DNA of 64,000 bases from LZORAL124-50-18 sp051208045 (GCA_051208045.1 JBPJFY010000007.1:155271-219270); one strand, 5' to 3'; numbered from the stretch's first letter, positions 50,257 through 59,741 are shown. Numbers and translations are program-made. Notes: generated by a model not told the origin, from the sequence alone.

Positions 50257-51579
50257 ATGGATAAACTTATCACCCTGTGGACAAGCAGCGGTTTTTACAA
50301 CCTGACGATTGGTCAGGTGGTAATGATGGCGATTTGTCTCGGTCTAATCTATCTTGCCATCAAGAAGGGCTTTGAACCCTTGCTTCTGCTGCCTATTGGA
50401 TTTGGTGGTGTTTTGGCCAATATCCCGGAGGCGGGTTTGGCTCTGAGCGCCGTGGAGAACATGATCCACTTGGGCACAGCCGCACAGCTGCACGATCTGG
50501 CGGCAGTGTTTAATATGAGTATTGATCCTTCACAGGCAATCACAGCAGAGTTCCGGCACGAATTGACAGCAGCCTACAAAGCGTCCAATGCAGCCATGCA
50601 TGAATCTGCTTCGTTTTTGGCATCCGATCAGGGATTCAGCAACGGGATGCTGTATAACTTCTTCTCTGTGGCCATCATGAGTACGGTTGCTCCTCTGCTC
50701 ATTTTCATGGGCGTGGGTGCAATGACGGACTTTGGGCCTTTGCTGGCAAACCCGAAAACGCTGTTGTTGGGTGCGGCGGCGCAGTTCGGCATTTTTGGTA
50801 CAGTCATTGGTGCCGCACTGCTGTCCACGTCGGGATTGGTTCCTTTCACTATTGAGGAGGCAGCGGCCATTGGTATCATCGGTGGTGCTGATGGTCCAAC
50901 GTCAATTTATGTGGCGAGCTTGCTGTCCCCGCATCTGTTAGGGGCAATCGCAGTCGCGGCGTACTCCTACATGGCGTTGGTACCGCTGATTCAGCCGCCC
51001 ATCATGCGCGCGCTGACCACTGCCGAAGAGCGCAAGATTCAGATGCAGCAGTTACGACCGGTCACCAAGCTGGAAAAAATTCTTTTCCCGATTGTGGTAT
51101 TGATTCTTGTTGCACTGTTCCTGCCCGATGCGGCTCCGCTGCTGGGAATGTTCTGCTTCGGTAACCTGATGAAAGAGTGTGGAGTTGTGGATCGTCTGAG
51201 TGATACGGCACAAAACGCGTTGATCAACATTGTCACCATCGTTCTGGGTCTGTCAGTGGGCAGTAAGTTGTCTGCAGACAAGTTCCTGGATATTCAGACC
51301 ATGGGGATCTTGATGTTGGGTCTGGTGGCATTTTGTGTGGGCACCGGCACGGGCGTTTTGATGGCGAAGCTGATGAATGCGGTGTCCAAAGAGAAGATCA
51401 ATCCGTTGATCGGTTCCGCTGGCGTGTCTGCCGTGCCAATGGCTGCGCGGGTTTCAAACCGGGTTGGCCTGGAGGCGAATCCTCAGAACTTCCTGTTGAT
51501 GCACGCCATGGGGCCAAACGTGGCAGGTGTTATTGGGTCGGCCGTTGCTGCCGGGGTGATGATCAAGTTCTTGTCATAA
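50257..51579 (+). CDS. oadB: Oxaloacetate decarboxylase beta subunit (Na+ pump)
   Basis: A 440-aa integral membrane protein with about 9-11 helices. IGGADGPTSIYVAS and the C-terminal SAVPMAARVSNRVG stretches are conserved in OadB/MmdB/GcdB. It decarboxylates carboxybiotin and exports Na+. Together with GAB order it makes a full primary sodium pump, consistent with a marine life style. Confidence 0.96.
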   Translation: MDKLITLWTSSGFYNLTIGQVVMMAICLGLIYLAIKKGFEPLLLLPIGFGGVLANIPEAGLALSAVENMIHLGTAAQLHDLAAVFNMSIDPSQAITAEFRHELTAAYKASNAAMHESASFLASDQGFSNGMLYNFFSVAIMSTVAPLLIFMGVGAMTDFGPLLANPKTLLLGAAAQFGIFGTVIGAALLSTSGLVPFTIEEAAAIGIIGGADGPTSIYVASLLSPHLLGAIAVAAYSYMALVPLIQPPIMRALTTAEERKIQMQQLRPVTKLEKILFPIVVLILVALFLPDAAPLLGMFCFGNLMKECGVVDRLSDTAQNALINIVTIVLGLSVGSKLSADKFLDIQTMGILMLGLVAFCVGTGTGVLMAKLMNAVSKEKINPLIGSAGVSAVPMAARVSNRVGLEANPQNFLLMHAMGPNVAGVIGSAVAAGVMIKFLS

Positions 51580-51592
51580 CCCTCAGCCCTTC

Positions 51593-51623
51593 AAAAAAAA
51601 CCGGCGAAGCGCCGGTTTTTTTT
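51593..51623 (+). terminator. Rho-independent terminator of oadGAB
   Basis: Stem CCGGC (51601-51605) with GCCGG (51611-51615), flanked by eight As and eight Ts that extend the pairing, then TTTCG. Strong and possibly active in both directions. Confidence 0.9.
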
Positions 51624-51665
51624 CGTCTTGCAGGAACGCCTGCCACAATGACGTTTTCAGCGGGC

Positions 51666-51698
51666 AAAAAAATACCCCAAACAGTTTCCTGTCTGGGG
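51666..51698 (-). terminator. Minus-strand terminator with no known upstream gene
   Basis: Stem CCCCAAACAG (51675-51684) with CTGTCTGGGG (51689-51698), one mismatch and a 4-base loop. A run of seven As at 51666-51672 becomes a U-run on the minus strand. All genes to the right up to the window end are on the plus strand, so the transcript it would end is unannotated. Confidence 0.6.
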
Positions 51699-51757
51699 CC
51701 TCCCTAAGTAAAGAGTCGTGCTATTTATCGTTATTATTGGAATTTTTCCTGGGCGCT

Positions 51758-51788
51758 GGATTTAAGCGGCGCATGGGCGCTTAAATCC
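51758..51788. repeat. Perfect 11-bp inverted repeat
   Basis: GGATTTAAGCG (51758-51768) and CGCTTAAATCC (51778-51788) around a 9-base loop. No T-run follows on either strand, so it is more likely a protein site or RNA structure than a terminator. Confidence 0.7.
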
Positions 51789-52164
51789 CACTCGATGTCA
51801 TTTTCAGCGAGTTTTGTTTGATTTGTTCGGGTTGTGGTGTTTGGGTAGTGAATGTCTGGTGTGGATCTTTTTTTATTATTGACTTTAAAAACAGATTTCA
51901 TCACATCACTCATGTAGGTTTACCTGTGCTACTCTGAACTTGTTGGTTAATAATGGACTAAACAGCGATGCTTTTCCGAGAAGCCTGCACCATTAAAATG
52001 TGATAGGGTTCTCATTAGGGGGAATGCTTGTCAATCCCAGGAAAGGGGTCGAATTTCCTCTGTGAAGTAATGCACAGCGCGACCAAATTTTACGCTTTGT
52101 TTCTTTTTTGTTCGCAGGCAGGTTCCACCGTCGTTAACGATTGATTAAACAGAAGGACTGGAGA

Positions 52165-52473
52165 GTGAATAAACTGCTGGAGAAGCTGTCTCTGCTTGAG
52201 GCGGGAATCATTGGTGCATTTGAAGCGCAAAACTGGCGTCAGTTGGAAGAATTGGATGATGCGATCAATATCGTCACAAGAGAGGTGATGGAAGAGGTCA
52301 ATGCCGGCTCACTGGATATTGAGGTGGTTCAGGCTCAGTTGGATCAGTTGATGTCCACTTACCGAAGTTTGCACGAGAAAACCGCCGCTTTGAAAACGGC
52401 TGCCTCTGAAGAGTTAGGTCGACTAAACCAGGAACAGCGAGCGATTAAGAATTATCTGAATCAATATAAGTAA
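52165..52473 (+). CDS. Small helical protein, probable FliT-like flagellar chaperone
   Basis: A 102-aa all-helical protein starting at the GTG at 52165 (AAGGA seven bases before). It has the size and charge pattern of FliT-type chaperones, which bind the filament cap protein FliD and regulate late gene expression. Identity rests mainly on position before fleQ, as in Pseudomonas (fliS-fliT-fleQ); fliD and fliS are not next to it here. Confidence 0.5.
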   Translation: MNKLLEKLSLLEAGIIGAFEAQNWRQLEELDDAINIVTREVMEEVNAGSLDIEVVQAQLDQLMSTYRSLHEKTAALKTAASEELGRLNQEQRAIKNYLNQYK

Positions 52474-52555
52474 GCAACTCCCCTGTTAGATTCCTGCCAA
52501 AAAAGTGTCTATTGTCACGAACCGTCTTCAAACTTTGCTTGTCGTCGTCATTTAT

Positions 52556-52584
52556 TTGACTCACTCTTAATTGCGTACTTTAAT
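52556..52584 (+). promoter_or_regulatory. Sigma-70 promoter of fleQ
   Basis: TTGACT (52556-52561), 17 bases, TTTAAT (52579-52584): five of six matches in each hexamer. Start near 52591, giving a ~120-nt leader that includes a small TCCTTT/AAAGGA hairpin. fleQ transcription by sigma-70 fits its place at the top of the flagellar cascade. Confidence 0.65.
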
Positions 52585-52712
52585 AAACGAGAGTATCTGT
52601 CCTTTTTTAAAGGAATATTGTCGGCCCATTCATGCTGCTGTCTTCTGCTTCAGGAGTTCATGGTCAGCGGTGTGCGCATAAACAGAATAAAAATTGGTAA
52701 GGTAGTGATTAC

Positions 52713-54149
52713 ATGTTGCGGGAAATGAAAATCCTTCTGGTTCATGATGACGAGGCGGTAAGAAGTGAGATTTCCCTGATTCTGCGTTTTCTTGGTGAAG
52801 AAGTCATTGAGCGGACGGGGTCAGAGCTGAAGCAAAAAAGCACGTTGGATGGCTTGGAAAAAGACGAAATCGTGGTGGCGATTGTCGGCGGAGAAAAGGC
52901 GGACATTCATCAGGTGATGGAGTATGTGGGCGAGTGGGAGCCCGGCTTGCCATTCATCCTTTCCGGAGATCCGGTGGAAGAGGATGACAGCGAAGAGCTC
53001 ACACACGGGCGGGTAATCGCATGTCTGGAGTGGCCGTGTCGATACAACCGATTCGTGGATAACATTTATCGGGCTCAGGTGTATCGTGAGCAATACCTGG
53101 CGCGCGCCCAACGTGGACTGCAACGTGAGGTGCAGCTGTTTCGCAGCCTGGTGGGGACCAGTCGCGGCATCAATCACGTACGGGAATTGATGGGACAGGT
53201 GGCAGACAAGGATGTGAGTGTGCTGATCACCGGGGAGAGTGGCACGGGAAAAGAGGTGGTTGCCCGAAACTTACACTACAACTCCCTGCGTCGGAACAAG
53301 CCATTTGTGCCGGTCAACTGCGGTGCCATACCGGCTGAATTGCTGGAGAGTGAGCTGTTTGGGCATGAAAAGGGAGCGTTTACCGGAGCGATCTCTGATC
53401 GAAAAGGGCGGTTTGAGCTGGCGGAGGGCGGCACGCTCTTTTTGGATGAGATTGGCGACATGCCGCTCAATATGCAAGTGAAGATCCTGCGTGTTTTGCA
53501 GGAGCGCACCTATGAGCGTGTCGGTGGTACGAAAACCTTGAATACGGATGTGCGTATCATCGCTGCCACGCATAAGAACCTGGAGGAAATGATTAAAACC
53601 AGCGAATTCCGGGAGGACTTGTTCTATCGCCTGAATGTCTTCCCCATCGAAATGCCCGCGCTTAGAGAGCGGGTGGAAGATATTCCGCTATTGATCAACG
53701 AGCTGATTTCCCGAATGGAAAAGGAGAAGCGCGGGTCGATTCGATTTAATTCCGCCGCGATCATGAGCTTGTGTCGTCATGACTGGTTCGGGAATGTGCG
53801 GGAGCTGGCGAATCTGGTGGAGCGCCTGGCAATTATGTATCCGTATGGCGTCGTGGGGATCAGTGAACTGCCTGCGAAATTCCGTCATATTGAAGACACT
53901 GAAGAGCCGGTGCACTTTGAAGAAGATATGCTGCCCGCCAGTCAGGGGCTTGTCGGCTTGGACAGTCCGGCATTGTTGCCGGTTAACGGGATTGATTTGA
54001 AAGATTATCTGGCCAATCTGGAAAAGTCCCTGATTCAGCAGGCACTGGATGAAAGTGGTGGCGTTGTGGCGCGTGCGGCTGAAAAGCTACGTATTCGTCG
54101 AACGACATTAGTTGAAAAAGTCCGCAAGTATGAATTGAAAGGCGACTAA
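52713..54149 (+). CDS. fleQ: Flagellar master regulator FleQ/FlrA (sigma-54 activator)
   Basis: A 478-aa AAA+ activator. The N-terminal FleQ domain (about 1-125) is receiver-like but lacks the phosphoacceptor setting. The AAA+ core has Walker A GESGTGKE (174-181), the sigma-54 contact loop GAFTGA (221-226) and LDEIGD. A Fis-type helix-turn-helix ends the protein (AAEKLRIRRTTLVEKVRKY). FleQ activates class II flagellar genes and, in Pseudomonas, also responds to cyclic di-GMP. Confidence 0.94.
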   Translation: MLREMKILLVHDDEAVRSEISLILRFLGEEVIERTGSELKQKSTLDGLEKDEIVVAIVGGEKADIHQVMEYVGEWEPGLPFILSGDPVEEDDSEELTHGRVIACLEWPCRYNRFVDNIYRAQVYREQYLARAQRGLQREVQLFRSLVGTSRGINHVRELMGQVADKDVSVLITGESGTGKEVVARNLHYNSLRRNKPFVPVNCGAIPAELLESELFGHEKGAFTGAISDRKGRFELAEGGTLFLDEIGDMPLNMQVKILRVLQERTYERVGGTKTLNTDVRIIAATHKNLEEMIKTSEFREDLFYRLNVFPIEMPALRERVEDIPLLINELISRMEKEKRGSIRFNSAAIMSLCRHDWFGNVRELANLVERLAIMYPYGVVGISELPAKFRHIEDTEEPVHFEEDMLPASQGLVGLDSPALLPVNGIDLKDYLANLEKSLIQQALDESGGVVARAAEKLRIRRTTLVEKVRKYELKGD

Positions 54150-54452
54150 CTGTCGTCGTTCAGATGCATTAGTTCAGCGTTGTGCCGTACACCTCGCTCC
54201 AGCGGGGTGCTCTGTTCTCTCCTCTCGCTGTACCTCTCTTCTCTTGTTGTACCCCTCTTTAGTTGCGCCCCAGTCTTCGTGTTCTTCCTCCCGGTTTTTC
54301 CGTCAAATCCTTGACTGTTCGTTTCTCAAGTCTCTGCTTTGCTGTCCTAACATAATGAAAATAATAAAGAATAAATAGTTGGAACGCCCTGTGCATTACT
54401 GGTGTCAGTGTGAGCGAATTATGTTTGGGCAGATTTCCAACTGGGGTGGGCC
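54150..54452 (+). other. fleQ-fleS intergenic region
   Basis: About 300 bp without a gene. It begins with a stem CACCTCGCT/AGCGGGGTG (54190-54209) lacking a T-run, then C/T-rich imperfect repeats (TGTACCTCTC, TGTACCCCTC) and an AT-rich stretch leading to the sigma-54 promoter of fleSR. Confidence 0.5.
54380..54395 (+). promoter_or_regulatory. Sigma-54 promoter of fleSR
   Basis: TGGAAC, five bases, TGTGCA; -24 GG at 54381-54382 and -12 GC at 54393-54394, correct spacing. Start near 54406, 47 nt before the fleS ATG. fleSR is a FleQ-dependent class II operon in Pseudomonas. Confidence 0.75.
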
Positions 54453-55886
54453 ATGAGCTTGAGTATGCAGACAACATCAGAGAGTCGAAGTCATCAAGGT
54501 GTGTCACTGCCTGCCTGGGTGGCAGCGAATGTGGCTGACCGGTCCGGTCGAAACGACGCTTTGGTGCAATGCATTGCACGGTTTCTAACAACGGCTGAAA
54601 AAATCAATACACTGGGTTGTGACAAAGGCGCCCGGACTCTGCAAAACCAAACGGGAACGGTGGTTGATCTCAAGGCAGATAAATTGGTTCAGGACATTCA
54701 GGCAGCACGCTCAGCTTGGTCTCATCTGTCAACAGGAACGTCTGACTGGGAGCAGCGATTGACCGGGCTGAATCCGTTTATTGAGCTGTTTAACAGTATG
54801 ACGGACCGCCTGACGAATGCCTATGACCAGCTGGAAGAGCGCGTCAATCGGTTGACTTCTGAGTTGACGGACGAGATTGAGCGTCGACAGCAGGAGCTGG
54901 AGGCCCGGGAAATGGCCAGTCGGAGGCTGCAGTCTTTATTGCACTTACTGCCTGCGGGTGTTGTGCTTATTGATGGGCAAGGGTTGATTCAGATGTGTAA
55001 TGCCGCTGCCATCGATCTGCTGGGTGAGCCCTTGGAGGGCGAGAAGTGGCTGGATGTCATTCAGCGATGTTTTGCGCCACGGAAAGATGATGGTCACGAA
55101 GTATCTTTGAAGGATGGTCGGCGTGTCAGTATTTCGCTGCGGTCCATTGACCAGGAACCGGGCCAGTTAATTTTGCTTTCCGATTTGACGGAAACCCGAG
55201 ACTTGCAGGCGCGGCTCAGTCGCTATGAGCGGCTGTCGGCCATGGGGCGGATGGTCGCATCCCTGGCGCATCAAATCAGAACTCCGTTGTCGACGGCCAT
55301 GTTGTATGCCGGCCATCTGGCTCAACCGGAACTGGCCGATGTTATGCGCGTCAAGTGTGCCGACAAATTGATGTCACGACTGGTGCATCTGGAGCAGCAG
55401 GTCAGGGATATGTTGATCTTTGCGAAGGGAGAAACACCCTTGGCAGAGCGTGTGTCGCTCGGGCAGTTTGAGCACGCGTTCCGTCATGCGCTGGAGGGGG
55501 TGGTTTCCCGCTCAGGCGCGCATATTTCCTGGCGAAATGAAGCGAAGAGCGTAGAAATTCTTTGTAATCAGGAAGCACTTGTCGGCGCGTGCCTGAACTT
55601 GGTGAATAACAGTATTGAAGCGGTTAATGGTCGGGCGGACATCGCAGTGACGATGGCGGTGACGGCAGAGCATTCTGTGGCGATTACGATTCGGGATAAT
55701 GGGTCGGGTTTTTCGCCAGGTGCGGAGACAAAGTTGAAAGAAGCATTTTATACCACAAAGCCACAGGGTACCGGGTTGGGTTTGCCGGTGGTGATGGCGG
55801 TGGCCAAAGCGCACAAGGGCACGTTTGACATTCAGTCGACGGAGACGGGTGCGATAGCACGTATCGTCATGCCCCGAGCCAACTGA
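54453..55886 (+). CDS. fleS: Flagellar sensor histidine kinase FleS/FlrB
   Basis: A 477-aa soluble kinase. An N-terminal variable region with a coiled coil (about 115-155) is followed by a PAS domain (about 160-255), the HisKA box LAHQIRTPLSTAM with His273, and an ATPase domain with NNSIEAVNG (N box) and GTGLGLPVV (G2 box). No membrane helix, as expected. It phosphorylates FleR. Confidence 0.93.
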   Translation: MSLSMQTTSESRSHQGVSLPAWVAANVADRSGRNDALVQCIARFLTTAEKINTLGCDKGARTLQNQTGTVVDLKADKLVQDIQAARSAWSHLSTGTSDWEQRLTGLNPFIELFNSMTDRLTNAYDQLEERVNRLTSELTDEIERRQQELEAREMASRRLQSLLHLLPAGVVLIDGQGLIQMCNAAAIDLLGEPLEGEKWLDVIQRCFAPRKDDGHEVSLKDGRRVSISLRSIDQEPGQLILLSDLTETRDLQARLSRYERLSAMGRMVASLAHQIRTPLSTAMLYAGHLAQPELADVMRVKCADKLMSRLVHLEQQVRDMLIFAKGETPLAERVSLGQFEHAFRHALEGVVSRSGAHISWRNEAKSVEILCNQEALVGACLNLVNNSIEAVNGRADIAVTMAVTAEHSVAITIRDNGSGFSPGAETKLKEAFYTTKPQGTGLGLPVVMAVAKAHKGTFDIQSTETGAIARIVMPRAN

Positions 55887-55943
55887 GATCCTGATTGGCC
55901 AGCAGTTTACGCGTAGCAATGCGCTACACAGTGGAGAAGAGCA

Positions 55944-57383
55944 ATGAAAAAAACAAGTATTTTAATTGTAGAAGATGACCGGGATCTGCGAGAGGCCTTG
56001 GAGACTACGGTTGAAATGGCCGGATTTGCCTGCTACACCGCAGACTCGGCGGAAGCTGCACTGCCGCTGCTGGACAAGCAGTTACCTGATCTGGTGGTGA
56101 GTGACGTGAATATGCCGGGCATGGATGGCATTGCTTTACTGGAGGCGGTCCAGGCGAAGTTTCCGGGGCTGCCAATGATTCTGATGACCGCGTATGGGCA
56201 GGTCAGTCAGGCGGTGAGCGCCATTCAGTCTGGCGCGATCGACTACCTGGTCAAACCGTTTGATCCCAAGACACTGATTCGGGCGGTCAAACGCGTAGTG
56301 GCAGGCGAGGTGCAGCAGAGTGATACTAATCCGGTCGCGGTGGATGAATTCAGCCGTCGATTGTTCCAGATGGCGCGAAAAGTTGCCGCGGTCGACTCTA
56401 CTGTGCTGATCTCGGGTGAAAGCGGTACCGGTAAAGAAGTGCTGGCTCGATTTATCCACGCCAGCTCCTCCCGGGCCAGCCAGCCCTTTGTGGCGATCAA
56501 TTGTGCAGCGATTCCTGAAAATATGCTGGAAGCCATATTGTTTGGCCATGAAAAAGGAGCATTTACCGGCGCGTACACGAGCACGCCAGGCAAATTTGAG
56601 CAGGCAAATGGGGGTACTTTGTTGTTAGACGAGATCTCCGAGATGGATTTGGGCTTGCAGGCCAAGCTGTTGCGGGTGCTGCAGGAAAAAGAAGTGGAGC
56701 GCGTGGGTGGCCGCAAAACCATACCACTGGATGTGCGCGTGTTGGCGACCACCAACCGGGATTTGAAAGAGTACGTACAGGAAGGGAAGTTTCGCGAAGA
56801 TTTATACTATCGACTGAGTGTATTTCCCATTCATTGGAAACCTCTCCGGGAGCGTACGGCGGACATTGTGCCACTGGCGGAACGGTTACTTGGTAATCAC
56901 CTGGTGAAAATGAAGCTGACCGGTGTTCGATTCAGTGAGTCTGCCAAGCAGGCTTTAGTGAACTACCGCTGGCCTGGCAATGTACGGGAACTGGATAATG
57001 CGATTCAACGCGCCATCGTGCTGCAGCACGGCGGGCTGATTGAAGCCGAAGAGTTGTGCCTGGATGGAACGGGGCACGGATGGATGGCGATCGCAGATGA
57101 CGGTGGATTCGGGATGGGTCTTGGTGAGGAACCCGTCTTGAATGCCTGGGATGAGGCGTCGTCACCTATCGCAGACGGGGAGAGTGCCGAAGATGCCTTT
57201 AATGGATTGGGTGGCGACCTGAAAAAACGGGAGTTCCAAATTATTATTGATACGATTCGTAAGTGTGGCAAGCGAAAGCTGGCGGCAGAGCGGCTGGGGA
57301 TCAGTCCGCGCACCTTGCGATATAAGCTGGCTCAGATGCGTGAGCATGGTATTGACCTGGACTCCGAACTGTCAGCAGCATAG
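55944..57383 (+). CDS. fleR: Flagellar response regulator FleR/FlrC (sigma-54 activator)
   Basis: A 479-aa NtrC-type regulator. Receiver with Asp54 (VVSDVNMPGMDG), AAA+ core with GESGTGKE and GAFTGA (205-210), and a Fis helix-turn-helix (AAERLGISPRTLRYKLAQM). With FleS it activates class III flagellar genes, including hook and basal body genes. Confidence 0.95.
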   Translation: MKKTSILIVEDDRDLREALETTVEMAGFACYTADSAEAALPLLDKQLPDLVVSDVNMPGMDGIALLEAVQAKFPGLPMILMTAYGQVSQAVSAIQSGAIDYLVKPFDPKTLIRAVKRVVAGEVQQSDTNPVAVDEFSRRLFQMARKVAAVDSTVLISGESGTGKEVLARFIHASSSRASQPFVAINCAAIPENMLEAILFGHEKGAFTGAYTSTPGKFEQANGGTLLLDEISEMDLGLQAKLLRVLQEKEVERVGGRKTIPLDVRVLATTNRDLKEYVQEGKFREDLYYRLSVFPIHWKPLRERTADIVPLAERLLGNHLVKMKLTGVRFSESAKQALVNYRWPGNVRELDNAIQRAIVLQHGGLIEAEELCLDGTGHGWMAIADDGGFGMGLGEEPVLNAWDEASSPIADGESAEDAFNGLGGDLKKREFQIIIDTIRKCGKRKLAAERLGISPRTLRYKLAQMREHGIDLDSELSAA

Positions 57384-57437
57384 GGTGTTAACACGCCCTG
57401 AACACGCTGATGAAATACTGAATTCTTCTCCATATTA

Positions 57438-57459
57438 GGCGCTTCGAGCGCCTTTTTTT
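57438..57459 (+). terminator. Rho-independent terminator after fleR
   Basis: Stem GGCGCT (57438-57443) with AGCGCC (57447-57452), three-base loop, then seven Ts. Confidence 0.9.
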
Positions 57460-57571
57460 CCATTGCTCTCCTTGTTTTCTCGTCTCCCTGGGCGCTGGTT
57501 TTTTGTCACTGGCGAATCTCTGTAGTCTTTGATGTTCTATAACATTATGAAATGTATATTAATATTTCTTC

Positions 57572-57587
57572 TGGCATGGCTTATGCA
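57572..57587 (+). promoter_or_regulatory. Sigma-54 promoter of fliE
   Basis: TGGCATGGCTTATGCA; -24 GG at 57573-57574 and -12 GC at 57585-57586, correct spacing. Start near 57598, 28 nt before the fliE ATG. The fliEFGHIJ set is FleQ/RpoN dependent in Pseudomonas. Confidence 0.82.
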
Positions 57588-57625
57588 ATTGCTTGTGTAG
57601 AGTGATCGTTTCGCAGGAGAGTACC

Positions 57626-57982
57626 ATGGTAGAACGAGCAGATATTTCCGCAGTGCTGGATCAGATGCGCATGATGCGTACTCAAATGCAACGTCCGAAC
57701 CCCGTCAATAATGACATTCGCCCCACGGATATCGGGGGTGTCAAAGGGGTGGAAAAGCCTCCGGGATTTGAGGAGATGTTTGCCAAAGCCATCAATACGG
57801 TCAATGACCAGCAAAAGGTGGCGGGTGATATGCGTACGGCATACGAGCGCGGTGATGGCAACATTGATATTACGCGCGTAATGGTTGAATCGCAGAAGGC
57901 GTCGGTTTCCTTTCAGGCCTTGACCCAGGTGAGAAACAAAATGGTTCAGGCGTACGAAGAGATCATGAAAATGCCTGTATAG
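57626..57982 (+). CDS. fliE: Flagellar hook-basal body protein FliE
   Basis: A 118-aa protein that links the MS ring to the rod. The C-terminal half with NIDITRVMVESQKASVSFQALTQVRNKMVQAYEEIM is typical. The ATG at 57626 (AGGAG upstream) is preferred over longer in-frame starts that lie in the promoter leader. Confidence 0.93.
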   Translation: MVERADISAVLDQMRMMRTQMQRPNPVNNDIRPTDIGGVKGVEKPPGFEEMFAKAINTVNDQQKVAGDMRTAYERGDGNIDITRVMVESQKASVSFQALTQVRNKMVQAYEEIMKMPV

Positions 57983-58037
57983 GCGATGAATTTGAAGTGT
58001 GTAACTGTAGTAATGACTAACCACGACGGATACCCCT

Positions 58038-59741
58038 ATGGCCAGTGTACCTGCTGAAATAAATGACCTGCCGGACGATAACGATCTGCCGGCAGTTTCC
58101 GAGTCCCAGAATGATATGTTGTTGGGATTCAACAAACTGAGCCTGATCCGTCAGGTGGGGTTGATGGTCGGATTGGCGGCAAGTGTTGCGTTGGGGCTCG
58201 CGGTGGTGTTGTGGGCGCAGGACCCGAGCTATCAGCCATTGATCACCAACCTGCAGAATTATGATGCCGCAGAAATCAGCACGATTCTGGATGAAAATGG
58301 GTTTAACTACAAAGTCGATCCCAAAACGGGCATTTTGCTGGTGGAGTCGGACAGTATCTACCAGGCACGTTTGAAGCTGGCGGCCGCAGGCATCAAGGAT
58401 AATGAGGCGGTAGGCTTCGAGTTACTCGACAAAGATCAGGGGCTGGGCACCAGCCAGTTTATGGAGCAAACACGCTATCGGCGCGGGCTGGAAGGCGAAC
58501 TTTCGCGCACGATTGCCAGTATGCGCAATATACGCAAGGCGCGCGTGCATCTGGCCATCCCCAAGCGTACCGTATTTGTTCGAGATCAGCGACGCCCCAC
58601 CGCGTCGGTTTTCGTTGAGGTGTATGCCGGGCGGGATCTGACGGCGGAGCAGGTGAAGTCCATCGTGAATTTGATTGCCAACAGCGTGCCGGAAATGAAT
58701 AAGAAAGACATTTCCGTAGTGGATCATAAAGGCGCATTGTTGACGGAAGATGAAGAGGACTCCTCAGCGAAGTTGGCAACGAAAGAGTTTGATTACACTC
58801 GAAAAATGGAAGATGTGCTCAAGCGTCGTGTGAACAGTATTCTGGAGCCTGTCGCAGGCATGGGGCGTTTTCGGTCGGAAGTGTCGGCCGACATTGACTT
58901 TTCTGCGGTGGAAACGGCGGAGGAGGTATTCAATCCGGATCTTCAGGCCCTGCGCAGTGAGCAGACGGTGGATGAGCAGCGTGTGTCCGGCGGGAGTGGC
59001 GGCGTACCTGGTGCATTGTCCAATCAGCCGCCGGGTGCCGCGAACGCCCCTGAAGTGGCGAAGGGGGGACCGGGTGCAGGTGGGCAAAACCTGGCAGATA
59101 TTCGTAAGCAGGCGACCCGTAACTATGAGGTGGATCGCACCATCAGCTACTCCAAGCAGCAGCAGGGGCGTGTAAAGCGATTGACAGTGGCGGTTGTTGT
59201 GGATGATATTAAGAAAATTAATCCTGAGACCGGTGAGTTCACTTATGAGCCCTGGCCGCAGGCAGAACTGGAACGACTGACTATACTGGTACGCAATGCG
59301 GTGGGCTACTCTGCAGCGCGGGGGGACAGTGTGAGCGTGATCAACAGTCCTTTCCAGCCGGAAGAAGTGGTGCCACTGGAAGCGCCCAAGTTCTGGGAGC
59401 AGGCCTGGTTTTTGGAGTTGCTCAAGCCCGCGATGGCGCTGCTGTTCATCTTGATCCTGTTGCTCGGGTTGGTGCGGCCGGCATTAAAGAATCTGGCGGC
59501 AAGTGGCGCTCATGAGAAAGAACTTGCCCTGGCTGGCGATGATGAAGGTCTGGCGACGCTGGATGACCTGGAATCGGGTGGTGGTATGGATCGAGTGACC
59601 TTGAGTGCGACGGATGAGTTCCTGTTACCGGGCGCGTCTGAGGGGTATGATAAACAGATTAACGCGTTGAAAGGGTTGATTGCGGAAGACCCGGCGCGGG
59701 TGGCACAAGTGGTACGACAATGGGTAAACGTGGATGACTGA
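58038..59741 (+). CDS. fliF: Flagellar MS-ring protein FliF
   Basis: A 567-aa protein with membrane helices near residues 38-58 and 458-480 and a large periplasmic region with YscJ/FliF ring-building motifs (GFELLDKDQGLGTSQFMEQ type). The C-terminal cytoplasmic tail ends with the FliG-binding segment. It overlaps fliG by 8 bp. Length is normal. Confidence 0.96.
   Translation: MASVPAEINDLPDDNDLPAVSESQNDMLLGFNKLSLIRQVGLMVGLAASVALGLAVVLWAQDPSYQPLITNLQNYDAAEISTILDENGFNYKVDPKTGILLVESDSIYQARLKLAAAGIKDNEAVGFELLDKDQGLGTSQFMEQTRYRRGLEGELSRTIASMRNIRKARVHLAIPKRTVFVRDQRRPTASVFVEVYAGRDLTAEQVKSIVNLIANSVPEMNKKDISVVDHKGALLTEDEEDSSAKLATKEFDYTRKMEDVLKRRVNSILEPVAGMGRFRSEVSADIDFSAVETAEEVFNPDLQALRSEQTVDEQRVSGGSGGVPGALSNQPPGAANAPEVAKGGPGAGGQNLADIRKQATRNYEVDRTISYSKQQQGRVKRLTVAVVVDDIKKINPETGEFTYEPWPQAELERLTILVRNAVGYSAARGDSVSVINSPFQPEEVVPLEAPKFWEQAWFLELLKPAMALLFILILLLGLVRPALKNLAASGAHEKELALAGDDEGLATLDDLESGGGMDRVTLSATDEFLLPGASEGYDKQINALKGLIAEDPARVAQVVRQWVNVDD

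Larger units (their letters stand above)
51624..52164. other. Gene-free region between oadB and the flagellar genes
   Basis: About 540 bp without a credible gene. It holds a minus-strand terminator-like hairpin (51666-51698), a perfect 11-bp inverted repeat (51758-51788), a T-rich run at 51867-51875 and AT-rich sequence. A regulatory or non-coding RNA role is possible but unproven. Confidence 0.5.
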
